This document shows, one piece after another, positions 32,797-44,884 of a stretch of DNA of 64,000 nucleotides. The stretch comes from Pezizomycotina sp. ARF18. Its lineage: Eukaryota; Ascomycota. Position 1 is the stretch's first letter. The number at the start of each line of letters is the position of its first letter. Position numbers and translations under genes: made by a program. The stretch covers positions 124,001 through 188,000 of the forward strand of contig AZLU01000067.1 in the NCBI GenBank assembly GCA_002224055.1, in the 5' to 3' direction. Below the pieces are notes generated by a model, which saw nothing but the letters and a program-made list of their open reading frames with translations, was not told the origin of the DNA and did no database searches.

Positions 32797-34173
32797 GGTT
32801 TAAAAGGAATTCGAATGACAGCTGTTCGTTGCTTTAGTAGATGCTTGGAGCGTGTTCGGTTGGAGTTGCAGATTGCGGATCATTTGGCTTGGCTTGGCTT
32901 GGTGGTTTTATACCGATTGGAAGGTTGAAGGGAGAAAGGAAAAAAAAAAAAAAAAAAATGTGGATTATGTAATTCACGTGATATAAAAGACTCCGTCGAA
33001 AAGGTCTGTTAAGCTTCATAGCCCTCCAACCACAACCAGTACTTGGACCGCCAGCACATGGCTACAAGAAACCAGACGGTCCTGCACATCCCGTAAACAG
33101 GCACTGTGCAACAGAGGAGAGAAAAAAACGAAGGCCGCTTGAGCTTATAAGTAGCTCAGTTAAGCGAGGAAGCTTTGCTCGGTTTTGGCTACTGCGCATG
33201 GAGCTTCGCGAGATCAAAGGGCTCGAATCCTTTGAAGAAAAAAGGGTCAACGGGTCTTTTGAGTATGTTATGAAACCCGTAGAAAAGCAAAGTGGTGATC
33301 AGCTTGGAGAAGAGAGTCGATGTTGTACAAAAGATTCCTTGCAAAAACAGGAAGCGAAAGGAGCACGTGGGAAAACTTTTGAGTAACCAGTTCTGAGCCA
33401 TCTGGTAGCGAGAAGAATGAATATTTGCAATTCGTAGTTAGGAACGTGATAAATTGATCATGCATGTCTTGTTTTTTCCTCTCTTTCTCCGCAAAACGAA
33501 AAAAAGTATCCCCAAATGTTTCTCGATCACGCCTTTGATACGCGAAATTAGCGATATCTCTGCGTGAAAGGTTGGCGATTATGCTACCTATGACAACAGG
33601 CATAAGAGATATCTTCGGCCGGAGGGGTATCTGGTTTTTGAACGCTTGCTGGTTAAATTAAGGTAATCTGCATGAGCGCCGGTTTAACCAGATACCTCTC
33701 TTCAAAAAAAACCCCACATGTTTGCACGTTGCTACGCTGTCTCAGCAATACTTTCTGTTGGAAATGTAAAATATAAGAAAAAGGGCGAAATTTTTCCGGT
33801 TTTCTTCTCGTACGAGAACCCTGCAGATATACTACAAAATGTTTACTTATTGTGTATTAGCGAATCGGATGCCCAAAGTGTGAAGCTCAAGCGCTCACCA
33901 CTCAAAATCTTTTTTCTTTCGTGCTTATAGTATTATAAATCCCACCGCCTAATGTGGCGGATCTCCGGTAAACATCAGCGGAGCAGGAGTTAGAGATAAC
34001 TAAGCGACGTCGATCCGGACTGTCATTCTCAACATCAAACCTGTGAAGTGATTGTGATGACCCTCCTTTGGCAAGGAGGTCCATTTTCATCTTGCGTGTT
34101 AATTAAACGCTGAAAAAACGGAGTGTTTAGGTTACTTCCTATACATCAAGACCTCAATTGTTGAATCCTTTTC

Positions 34174-34605
34174 ATGACATTGTGGGGATATGAACCTGAA
34201 AGTCGTAATGACGATCTCGATATTCAAGAGTCGAAAATGGGTAAGCGAGGAACTGCGGATGGCAAATTCCGTAAATATGCGCATGGCGACATGGATCGGG
34301 ATGCGCTTTCAGAGCTTAAATGCGAGCATTTCTCCGATCCCGAGTCTGGAATTTCGGGAGCACCAGAAGAAAGAAAGAACAGAGAAAAAAAAAGGCAAAA
34401 TGTGAGTATCTTATCTGATGATCGTGAGGTTCTTTTACGAAAAAGCTTGTTGCTCCACCTATATTGCAGCGGTTATCCTAGAGAAATGCTTAGCTACGGA
34501 TGCGTTCGGATACTGTTGCCGTATACAGACTTCATCGGCAAGGTTTCTCTTCCCATCGCAGCGGACATGAGCCGCAGGTTCCCAGATGATAAACGTCGGA
34601 TTTAA
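34174..34605 (+). CDS. possible single-exon protein of 143 aa, unknown
   Basis: An uninterrupted frame starts MTLWGYEPESRNDDLDIQES and is rich in charged residues, with a Lys/Arg/Glu segment (APEERKNREKKRQN) and a C-terminus ending PDDKRRI. No domain is recognised. One or two open frames of this length are expected by chance in 64 kb, so support is weak. Unlike the recognised genes, it would be unbroken. Confidence 0.2.
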   Translation: MTLWGYEPESRNDDLDIQESKMGKRGTADGKFRKYAHGDMDRDALSELKCEHFSDPESGISGAPEERKNREKKRQNVSILSDDREVLLRKSLLLHLYCSGYPREMLSYGCVRILLPYTDFIGKVSLPIAADMSRRFPDDKRRI

Positions 34606-35536
34606 GGTCTTCCTAATTAGGGAATTAAATACATTTTCTCTTGACGTATAGACTAGTCGTTAAGTTGAACATCAAAGTCATCCTTTTGATAGGATAAAAG
34701 CACGTTTTAACAATATCCTTTTCACATTATTTGCGAAGAGCTCTTCTATTACCTCTTTGTTTTCGTGCGAATGTAGACTAATGCCGTACTACGATTGAAT
34801 AGCTATCATAGTCATTTACTTAGATAAAAAGGGTTTTCAATGACAGGATGTATTCCTCGAGGTTTTATTGTAATTGATTCACACCGTCGCGTTTTAATCT
34901 AGGCCTTTTCTTTTTTCAAGGTTCACACGGTGCCTGAGCATGAGCCTCTTTTTCCATCGTCGTACTGTAGGGATCCATTGACTCCCTTGACTTACCAAGT
35001 TACCGCAGGTAACCTCGCAATATGAACTGTTATTAGAATCATTGAGTATATCCAAGAGAAAGACGAGATGAGGTTTTCTTGACAGGGGTTTAACTGCGAC
35101 AAGGACCACGTCCGCTGTGCGCTCGCTAAATTAAAGAATACATTTCGTAACTAATTATAAGAGCAAAATTTCGTACGAAATTTAAAGCGCGCAATATCGG
35201 GGAAACGACAAGGCTGGGCAATAACAAGCTCTCACTATCGGTGGGTTCAAGGCCACATGGCAACCAAGCAATATTCGCTTTCAAGTCCTGCTTGAAATGG
35301 TCACAATTACTTCCGCGACATATTGAACTCGAATCTGCAACGATGACAAGCCAAGCATCTATAAGAGTCATAGCGGCTGTTTAATATAATCCCAAGGAGT
35401 ATAATGATGATGTTGCCTTTTGAACTGTTTAGCTCCACTCTGCTGTGAGACAAGATCCCCGTTTGCGGTTCGGAGATCCTTTCAACGGAGTGCGCGATGA
35501 TATATCTCTGGGAGATTGTGGTTTAATAGGTATAAA

Positions 35537-36016
35537 CTAAAGTTCGGCCGAGGTCCTACCAAGCATGTGCTTTATTGGACAGGGGAAGCGAAGTGGATCT
35601 TTCCCTCCAACTACACAATCTCTCCAGAAGTCTTCCTCCACAATATTTGGGCGGAGAGTTACAAACTTTAGAAGCCCCATCCTCGCGATTTTGTCTGCGT
35701 TTCTTATTTCATCCCTTTTTATCACCGACCGTAGTTTGGACTTTAGATCCGACTTGATTTGCCGAGAAAGAAAGCTTTGTATTCCCGTGGTGTTGGGATC
35801 CTCTTTCACACAAAGCCCTACAACTGCAGCACTGGCTGCCGGGTACCGGTGATTGCCATCCCAGATAAGGACCCGTTCGAAGAGGAGAGGAGAAAGTTTT
35901 GTAATCGAATTTTCGTCCTTTTCCTTTGCTTTTTCCATTCTAGCAGTAGTCCATTGAGCTTTTTTCTTTTTTTTATTCTGGATGTGATGTAACTTGCATG
36001 CGGTGATCCCATCCAT
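35537..36016 (-). CDS. possible single-exon protein of 159 aa, unknown
   Basis: The minus-strand frame starts MDGITACKLHHIQNKKKKKA and includes SFLSRQIKSDLKSKLRSVIK and EEDFWRDCVVGGKDPLRFPC. It has a basic N-terminus and a mixed helical middle. No family recognised and no flanking splice or promoter signal decides the matter. It is near the chance length limit for this window. Confidence 0.22.
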   Translation of the reverse strand: MDGITACKLHHIQNKKKKKAQWTTARMEKAKEKDENSITKLSPLLFERVLIWDGNHRYPAASAAVVGLCVKEDPNTTGIQSFLSRQIKSDLKSKLRSVIKRDEIRNADKIARMGLLKFVTLRPNIVEEDFWRDCVVGGKDPLRFPCPIKHMLGRTSAEL

Positions 36017-36291
36017 AACGTGGGCTCCACTATCACACCTTAAATACTCTATACTGCGAGTTTATCCGTTCGTGCCGTTCAATCGTTGCTTACATTTATA
36101 ACCCTCCGTTCTTCCCTTCATTTCTTCCTTCTTCCTCCTTCGACAATTATCACGAAGACCATCGAACTTGGGCTTACCAACAAAGCGTACGACCACTAAC
36201 AGTAGACGTTCGTTACGGCACTCTAACCCTTCCGAGTCCCTTCCCACGACATAATAATAACAAAAGCTCCAACCTCATAGCCTCGCCAACA

Positions 36292-37735
36292 ATGGCGACC
36301 GCACCCTCCAACTCCTCCTCCACCGTCGCCGACACCCGCAACCCATCGACAATGGACCCGAAAAGCTCCCGCAAACGCAACTCGAAGACGCCCACATGCC
36401 GCCCCTCCAGCGCCGGCGCAGTTCCATGGCCGAAGACGACGAAAAGGTCTCCTCAACCCACCCTTCACACCCCACATTCCCCGAGGGCGGAGCCCGCGCA
36501 TGGCTCGTCGCCGCCGGCGCGGCCTGCGCGATGTTCTGCACTTTCGGATATTTAAACGCGTTCGGGGTGTACCAGGCATACTACGCCGCTACAATCCTAA
36601 AGAACCACACGGAGTCGCAGATCGCGTGGATCGGTAGTATTCAGATATGTTTCTTGTTCGGCGCTGGTCTATTCGCGGGTAGTATATTCGATAGATGGGG
36701 TGCTCCCGTCGTGGTTATCCGGCATCCATAGGGCTTGTGATATCGGTTATGATGACGAGCCTGTGTACAGAGTACTACCAGTTCATCCTCGCGCAAGGAA
36801 TCCTCGGCGGTATCTGCTGCGGTAGCCTTTTCACGCCCTGCGTGTCTGCTGTCAACCACTACTTTAACAAAAGCGCGGTGCTGCTATGGGGTTGGTCATC
36901 GCCGGATCTTCACTCGGTGGCGTGATTTTCCCGATCATGCTGGATAAACTCCTCCGCCGGCCGTCTATCGGTTTCGGCTGGACGGTGCGCATCATCGGGT
37001 TTATGTTCCTCGTCTTCTCAGTTTTACTTGCGCGGTTACGAAGGGACGACTACCGCCCAGGAAAGGTGCTTTCTTCCTGCCGAAGGCGTTCAAGCAGCCC
37101 GCGTATTCCATCCTTGTCGTTGGTGTTTTCATTACGATGTGGGGACTGTTCACGCCGTTCTTCTTTATCCCCGGATACGCGCAGGCTCATGGTGTCAGTG
37201 AGAGTATGAGCGTGTACTTGGTTGCTATACTCAACGCGACGAGTATCTTTGGACGTATCCTTCCTGGTATTATGGCGGATAGTTAGGACGGATGAACTTG
37301 CTCACGACGGTTTGCTTTAGTACTTGTATCATCATCTGTAAGTTCAAACCTCCCCCCCCAAAACCTCTTCCCTTAGAGAGTTAAAATGATGCTAACACTC
37401 ATGAATTCTAGGGTGCTGGCTGCGCGTCCACTCCACCGCCGGCTACATCGTCTTCTCCGCCTTCTTCGGCTTCACATCCGGCGGCGTCGTCTCACTCTTC
37501 CCGGCATGCTTCGGACAGCTCACGCCGAACCCGTCCGAGATGGTACGTACATGGGACAGGCCATGTCGATCATGGCGATCGCGGGTCTAACGGGCTCGCC
37601 GATTTCCGGACAGTTGTAACGAGCCACGGGTGGAACGCGGCGGTTTACTGGGCTGGTATCTCTACGCTCATCGGCAGCTGCATCATTATCACCAGTAAAC
37701 TGGTGCATAATCGGGATATTACGGCTATTGTCTGA
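36292..37735 (+). CDS. MFS transporter of the monocarboxylate-porter (MCT/SLC16-like) type
   Basis: After a Ser/Thr-rich cytoplasmic head starting [20 protein letters not shown], a frame change leads to [20 protein letters not shown], the form of the P-[DE]-G-G-x-x-A-W opening motif of this family, and [20 protein letters not shown]. Further membrane segments follow: [60 protein letters not shown], then after the central loop [59 protein letters not shown] and [20 protein letters not shown]. An intron lies at 37338-37411 (donor GTAAGT, branch GCTAAC). About 440-450 residues with some 12 membrane segments. Fungal members move monocarboxylates, riboflavin or unknown metabolites by proton symport. 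Several frame changes interrupt it. Confidence 0.8.
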
Positions 37736-38775
37736 AGGAGGACAGTTCGGCTTTTTTGCAACGAAAAAGTCCCGCTTGCTTGGTTTGACTGCATCGCACA
37801 GCATCGCACGATTTTCATCATGTCTTGCATTCTTTGGAGTTGATTTTCTTTTTTTTTTTTTTTTTTTTGCTTTCGGACTTGATTTGTGCTATTGCTACTC
37901 TCCGGCTTCAACGCCAGAAACACCACTCTCTCACACTCTGTCCACGAGATTAACGACGACAACCAAAAAAAAAAAGAAAGAACATACGCAACACGCATCA
38001 TAGATATAAAAAAAAAAGCATCAAGGGCATATACATACTTAATCTACACATCTTGCATTGTTTTCTTGCATTTGTCAAGCGTACAGAAACATCAGAAATT
38101 GATTATGTACATATCTTCCCCCTTTTTTTCTTTTCATATACATACTTCATTGTACTAGTTCTTAAAGTAATGTAGCATAACGAGATCTTGAGAAAAAAAA
38201 AGAAAAAAAAAAAAGAATTGAATATAGCATATACTTTACACGATATACAAGCCAACGAAGCATCTTATATCGCTATCTGATGACTATCTTTGGTTACATC
38301 TTGGTAACATGGTGTTCCAATATGTTTTATTGAAATATTCGCGTTATATCCTAACTCCGTCTTCTAATAGCCGGCTTCAAAAATATATAGAGAACTAGCG
38401 AAAGGCCGAAAATTCAATGAATTGCCGGTGATCGAATTCCATGGTCCAGAAAAAAAAAAAAAAAAAAAAAAACGCGTCTACGGGTCCTCAAGCGTGACGG
38501 TTACTGCATTCATACATACAACCAGTCATGCTTTAGACTTTCTCGTGTAATTAATTCGTCTCGAAACCCAGCAGCGATGTACATGGCGCGAGGATGTTCT
38601 CGAGCGTTTAGATCCTGTGTCACGATCGCTGCAAGCCATAACTGGACCAGGTGTGAATGTAAAAGCCTTTCAGGACAACGCCGCCGCTCCACCCCCGACA
38701 TCAACCCAGGGCACGATGACATCGCAGGTCTGCCCGTCAACTTTCAGGCCATATTTCCCGCAGACGTCCGGAAGA
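37736..38775. other. convergent intergenic region with homopolymers
   Basis: 3' flanks of the transporter (plus) and the BTB-like gene (minus). It holds a poly-T of 20 (37849-37868), A-rich runs near 37965-38020 and 38190-38215, and a poly-A of 23 (38450-38472). From about 38500 the minus strand still looks partly coding and may be the true end of the neighbour. Confidence 0.4.
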
Positions 38776-39981
38776 CTACTGACGATCCAATCCCCGCCTT
38801 CCGGCAAGCGTCGGGCACGGCCTTAAACCCCGCGTATCGAGCGCTGCGGCCGGGCAGGTAAAACCAGCCGCGTTCGGGTGCGCACAGAGCTCTTCCTTCC
38901 ATGCTATTGCTATGTTGCCCAATAACTCTTGCAGCTCCGCCGGACTTTTGTTCCAGTCCACTTCAACCTCCTTATCACAAAAGTAAGGAGCCCACGAAGA
39001 AGCGGCGTTGTTATACTGTGTGAAGAGGTTATACACGCCGATTTTTTTCAGGTCACGTATAAACCGTCCGTGAGCGTAATCTAGGCAGTCTTCGAAGTTG
39101 TGGAAGTACTGCGGGTACCATACGTTGTTCACCTGCTTCAGGTTTGAGGAGCGGAACGCGTCGGTGAACGATTTTTCGAGGTTTGGGGAGGAGAGGAACG
39201 TGTCTAGCTGGACGAGGCGGGAGAGGAGGTAGGAGATGTGAGCGGTGCGGGATTTTAAGACGGCGGCTGCGTATATCCGTTAACTTTACATGTCATATCA
39301 TGCAACGAGAGAAAAAATAAACAGTTTCGAGAAGAAAGAAAGTTTGAGGCAAACGCACGTAAATACCTCCCAACAACCCCTTCCGTTTCCAATATGTCCC
39401 ATTCCTCGTCCTGTACTCTACCGCCCTCTATCCCTTTTACAACTTCAAGCTCGCGCTTCAACTGATCCGCAATCCCACGACCATCTTTTGAACCGAACGT
39501 CTCCGCGATAAACAGCCACTCCACCTCCTCGCCTTCTCCCACCGTAACATCATCCGGAATCCACCGCCGGGTAACAAAGTGCAGAGCGGCAGCGCAGTCG
39601 TATTTATCGCAGACTACAGCGACGTCGTGGAGTTGTGATACGGTGGGGGAGGTGGGGACTTTATCTGCGATGTTGTGTATCGCGTATAAAACAACTAACA
39701 GCGCGGACGCGTTGTCTTCTTGTAGAGTCAGTGTTTTGGGCTTGTTGGGAGAGGAGGTGCCGTTGAGCGGTGAGAGCGGGTTGGATTTGTCGAGCATGCG
39801 GCGCCAGACTGGTGATGCGGACTTGAGGACGCCGGAGGAAACTAGTGTTGATAGTTCGATTTGGCTTTCGTGGTCGAGGACTTTTAGGAGGAGGTTGCCG
39901 TGGGGGTTTACGTTTACGGTGGTCCGTAGGTAGTAGGAGGTATCCGGTTAGAGGTATGGCGGAGGTCGTGGAGGACATCAT
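38776..39981 (-). CDS. fungal BTB/POZ-like protein
   Basis: From the minus-strand ATG at 39981 the frame soon changes to VNVNPHGNLLLKVLDHESQI, then LSTLVSSGVLKSASPVWRRM, matching the fungal BTB-like pattern in which a D-x-x-G-x-L-L-L strand is followed by V-S-S-x-x-L-x-x-x-S-P-V-[FW]. TLTLQEDNASALLVVLYAIH and VAVVCDKYDCAAALHFVTRR continue the fold. An intron lies at 39366-39267 (donor GTATTT, acceptor ACGCAG). The second exon has AAVLKSRTAHISYLLSRLVQ and YFHNFEDCLDYAHGRFIRDL. Such proteins are usually of unknown function; BTB folds mediate dimerisation and can link substrates to Cullin-3. The C-terminal end is uncertain because a second frame stays coherent for 30 more residues. Confidence 0.6.
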
Positions 39982-42043
39982 GTTATAAATCGAACACTTC
40001 CCCTGTTTCGATGAAGAGGTGATACGATATGACTTCCTTCGGGATCAACTCGAAGAAGGAGGATCGTGTATCCTTTGAAGAATTAGTATTAAAAAAATTT
40101 TTTTTTACTTAGATCTATTGTAGGATTCAATACCCCATAGCTTTCCAAAATGAAAAGGGAAATATGACTTGGATGACCCGGAGGAGATTCGCCGCATGGA
40201 TATAATACTTCTTAAATATGCCCCGCTTTTCATTTCATATTCCTCGTCTGCGGACCGTTCGGCAAGGACCCTCCCTCGCAGATGCACGCAGTGTTTCCCC
40301 CGCCAAGTGGCCAAGGGCGGCTCATGCGTTTTGGAATCTGGAGTTCCCATACCCAGCCTCCGGGCTCGGGGATAACTTTGGTTCCCAGGCTTTAAATAAA
40401 AGTTCGCACTCGTTAGTGGTATCTCTAAAACGTTTAAGCATCTGAAAAGCAGCGTTTTTTATATTATATCGGGAAAAAAAATTGGTCTTAATACAGGCTA
40501 TATGTCCAAGTAAACTATGCACCGCACTGGCTGTAAAAGATCTTTTTTTCTCTTTTTTTTCTTTTGCTTCGCAAACAAGTCGTAGGTTATTAAGGGCTAT
40601 ACAAGCAGTGCGGACGCTTCGCGAGATGGGGAAGGCTTATAGGCGTTTGAGCGGGTGCTTGCTTTTATATCTAGGGCGATCGTTTACAGATCCGAGTTAA
40701 TAGCCTTTCGAATCTTCATTTCCTCCCGTAAAAATTTCTATATAGCTATTTGAACGAGATATTAGGAGCACAATAGCATGGCTCTCGATGTTTTTTAATA
40801 TCTCTAAAACCACATATTCCGATACAATACCGCTGCATGGAGAAGAAAATACATAGAGTTCAACTCTTCCCAAAATTTTAGTATGCGAGAATTTGCTTTT
40901 CGTCTCTCCTTGCATTTCTCTCCGCAAGTGTATCATTGTTTCATTCCTATGACTATAAGGTGACGGGCATTCGTCCCTTATTAAAGGACTAAGCTATAGA
41001 GCATTCATCACTCTAAAGATCCCACTCATTTCTAAAAGGAGCGGGGGCGGGGGCATCCATTGTAAAGGAACCGAGTTCGTCTCCGTTTTTCAGCTGCCTG
41101 GTGTTATCTTTCCCACACTTGTATACTAGATATTCATGTATTTAACTAATTTGCATAGGTAGCCGGCAGCGGAGAAAGAAAGAAGACGCCCCTATTGGTT
41201 CCGCGCCCTTTTGTCCTACGATTTCTTTTCATGTAGGTTCACGATATCAATGGAACATACATACCAAGTACCCCATAGGAGGACTTCACCACCAAAATGA
41301 GCATAAGTTAGTGAGGAGGCCCCCTGTACCCGTATTGTAACCGCCCTCTTCTCTTGATACCATCTTGCTAGTCTTTCGCGATGGTGCTAGAACCCCTCCC
41401 CTAGACTTATTTAGCAAAAAATAGCGCCTAAGCTCAACAACCTAGAAATCGATAGTATCAACCACACCCACGACAGTATCACGAAGCTGTGAACAGCGCA
41501 ACGAAGGCGCTTTTGACGAATTCACGCTCAAATCTTTTCAAGCAACAAAAACGGCCAAGCCTGTGTCTACACCAAGCACACTTTTATCTTTTTTTTTTTT
41601 TTTTTTTTTTTTTTGCTTCTGTTTTTGAGGGCCGCGAAACAATTTTCTCACCGCTCTTGATTCTTCACCATCAATCAACCAACTACTCAATCACAATTCC
41701 CATATTCACTATCGTCGTCGTTCGACATTAATAAAGGGAGGAAATTACACAATTGCCTGTTGTTTCCTTCTTAACTTCTGGCGAGTCTTGGTGGTCTATT
41801 CTCCTAGCTTTCGAAGAGATATCCTTGATATTGTATATATACACACTTATTCTTTACGATCCAGAAAGGCGATTTATTTCTTTTTCATCCAATAATCACA
41901 TCGAAACGTTAGATCGTCAGTATCTATCCCTCAGTCTTTCCCGATCTATCTTTCTTCTCTTGGAGGCGATGCTAACTCCCTGTTGCTTCGGTTATTATCC
42001 CCAGGCACTAGCAGAATCCGTGCCCCGGCGATAACGAAAGAAA
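39982..42043. other. intergenic region
   Basis: Begins with the promoter of the BTB-like gene. No supported gene inside. A poly-T of 26 is at 41589-41614. The last 200 bp are rich in CAATCA/TATC words and are the probable leader of the next gene. Confidence 0.4.
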
Positions 42044-44440
42044 ATGGATAACAACGACTCTGGCGGTCCGAGTTCCACCTCTGAAGCTCTATCGGGGAAT
42101 AATAGTAATAGTAGTCGCAAACCGATCGGCCCCCGCCCATGGATAACAAAGAGAAGGAGGAACTGTTGTTGGAGATACTGCATAGCCTGGAGTTCACTAA
42201 CCCCCGGATGCCGACGGTAAGTCTTGACGTTCTGTTTTTTTTTTTTTTGTTTGTCTTTTAGGGTTGATGTATGGATCTATGATGATCCAGCTTTCGACGG
42301 CTGCATAGACAGACTCTCTCTCAATGTAATCTTTGTGATGCATAAGAAAGAAGAAATACGGGAGGTGTCTTGCAGGGTATGGGATAATACTCACTGATCT
42401 TGGTTTTTTCTCTCTTGCGATGTTAGACAAACGTTCCGGACGAGTTCAAGACTGGGAGGCTAAGGACGAAGATGCCAAGCGGGCTGATGCTGATGCTGAG
42501 TTGGCTCAGAAGAATGATGCTATGTATCACAAGAATCGTAAGTCCACCGAAGGCAAATCGGTCCACACCGTTTACTCTCGCCTGTATATCTTCGCACCGT
42601 TCAACATCCCCTTTATAATTGTGGATCGCTTGAACGTTCGAACACTATTAACTTTGCATTTTATCCCTTTTTCGCTATTTTGTGAAAATACAGTCGCGGG
42701 ATACAAATTCGGGACCCCAGGGACGCCCAGGACCGCCCGCCGCACCAATCGCTTACAGCAGCAGCAGTCCAACAATCCGGCCTACGATGAATACGTCCGC
42801 AGGACGCAGAACCTCACCCGCGACCACATCAGCTCGTGGAGGTCGCTCGCGCAGCAGGTCTCAATGAGCGCCAGCGAGCGCCGCGCGAAGGAGTCTTGGA
42901 AGGCATGTTTGGCCGAATACTACGAAATGTGCCGTCCCGACGAACCTCCGATGGAAAACCGCGAGGAGGTTCAGAGTTACTCCGCGCCCGCGTCTCCTTC
43001 TCGCCTATTCGTGCAGCCTGCCGTACGCCAACCGCTTCGAGATTTCAACGCTGCTATGGATAATAAGAAGAAGGACGGCGCGGAGTTCGTTCAAGTTCCC
43101 GCGGATCTATCCGTATATTCCAGGGCGCTCGAGGAGCGTTTGACGGCGACGTTACGGAAACGGAAGAGGAGCGCGCCGCGGTGGCGAAAGTTTGGGAAGG
43201 GCGCACAGGCGTCGCGGATCTCTTACTAGTTTGCCGGGTACCACCAGCGGCGGCTTGCCTATGCCGATCGTAGGGGCCGCGGGTGGATGCACGCGATCAC
43301 GGCAGCCGCTGGCAATACTACCCTACTCAGGCATCGAGAAGCGTCCCGGCGCGTCCCTCCTTAGTCAGCTTTAAGGCGCCGCCGGTCAGGGCGGGACAGA
43401 TGATGCCCGCTGGATTCTCAGGATCGGAGGAAGCGGAGTCGGGTACTTCTGGCAGTAGCGAGAACAGGGAAATACCGACTCCGAAGTCGAGATTGTCTTT
43501 GAGAAAGATCCTACAGCCCGACGTCGCCGACCCCGCCGGCCGCGTTGACTCCTAAGGCTAAGATTGGTAAGTGCATTCCTCTCGACTTTGTAACCTTTCA
43601 TCCCTTCATTTTTTACGTTATGGTATACTTGAAGATGTATACTGGATGTTTTCATCAGACTTTCTCTTGTTGACCGTTTACTAACAACCCTGTTTTTCTT
43701 TCTAACGTTCAGCTTCCATCCCCGACCCCATCGCCGACGTGTTCAAATTCATGCGCCAGAATTCCTCCTTCCTCTCCACGCTCGCTGGCAACGTCCTCAC
43801 CAACCCGAACAACGAGATCATGGTTCTAGATTGCAAATATTCCCGCGACTCCGCCCAATCCTCCCGCATCGCCCTCCTCACCGGCGGCATCGCCCCGAAT
43901 AAAGCAGCCCTGGAGTTCATTCCGACCCTATTTTCGAAAGAGATGCTCATTCACGTTCGCGAATCAAATCGGATACCATATTCGGGAGACACCTCAGGGT
44001 CGCTCGCCTTGCGCAGCTCCGTTATGCCGCCGGCTTGAACACGGCAGAGAATTAGGCGTTCTCTGAACCAAGGGTATCAGCTTGCGCATGCAATCCGCCG
44101 ACGATACGCGTTGCTTTTCAGTCTATACGGGTTATCCAGGAGAGGAGGAGTCGCTGGAGGCCGTTATAAAGCGTGAAGAGGAGAAAGGGGGAAAGTATGC
44201 TGTTACGGTTGTTTTGGTTGCTTGCGGGATTGGACGAAGAAAGAGGCTGGTGCCACTGCTGCTACTACGCCCACGCCGCCGGCGGGTCGTTACGTGCTTG
44301 CGACGCATGTTGCTCGATTCTCCGACGGTGATGAAGGAAGGAGTCACGGTAGTATTCCCGGGGATGATTGGCTGGAGTATGCGAAAGGTGTTATTAATAT
44401 CTCGGGAACATCTGGCGAGAGGAACCTGAAGGGCGATTAA
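42044..44440 (+). CDS. four-exon fungal protein, mostly disordered, unknown function
   Basis: MDNNDSGGPSSTSEALSGNN starts at 42044 and is followed by KEKEELLLEILHSLEFTNPR and a donor GTAAGT at 42217. The second exon (42427-42537) is short and charged. The third (42694-43566) has GYKFGTPGTPRTARRTNRLQ, then a helical piece NPAYDEYVRRTQNLTRDHIS and SERRAKESWKACLAEYYEMC, a basic helix near 43130, and a Pro/Ser-rich part with IPTPKSRLSLRKIL. The fourth exon (from 43713) has the best-conserved look: IPDPIADVFKFMRQNSSFLS followed by LAGNVLTNPNNEIMVLDCKY and SSRIALLTGGIAPNKAALEF. The end (WLEYAKGVINIS near 44370) stops at 44440. All four exons show frame changes. I do not recognise the family. Confidence 0.5.
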
Positions 44441-44884
44441 ATTGATAGAAGCAGGATTATTATAAAGATTGATTATTACTTATACATTAACAACTGGTTC
44501 ATTCGACGATATATAATTGGGAGAGAAGCGGAAATTAACTCCCTGATTCGACATATGCGAGAAAAACAACAAACAAGGAGAAAAAGGAGGGATAAGAGAG
44601 ACTACACTGTATGAAGGGAGGTGATACAGCATTTACAGACTGTTTAAAAACATGTCGTTTAAGAAGATGGAGATAATGGGAACGGAAGGATATTAGGGGT
44701 TTACTGGTTTACTGTTACTTTTGTTTTGTTTTTATGAACTTCACTCCGTTAATACCTTCACTTATATGATGAACTAGAATGCTTACTATCAAATATGTTT
44801 CATTAAAAGGGCCACAACTAGGCTTACAGTCACTACTTAAGTTGTAAAAGCTAGCGGCCGACGTCTTGACCTTTTCTAATCTTC
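44441..44884. other. intergenic spacer between convergent genes
   Basis: AT-rich sequence with no coding signal. It separates the stop of the plus-strand gene from the end of the minus-strand gene. Confidence 0.4.

Larger units (their letters stand above)
32797..36291. other. long intergenic region, no firmly supported gene
   Basis: Contains the divergent promoter of the preceding gene, a poly-A of 19 (32940-32958) and two ORFs long enough to mention, listed separately. From about 36040 to 36290 a TTAAATA word and a pyrimidine-rich leader with CTCATAGCCTCGCC precede the transporter start. Confidence 0.4.

Noticed and set aside
42044-44440. Reading the many frame changes as programmed ribosomal frameshifting
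   Set aside because: Changes occur at ordinary sites in unrelated genes and in both directions, with no repeated slippery heptamer or following structure. Sequence error or decay explains them better.
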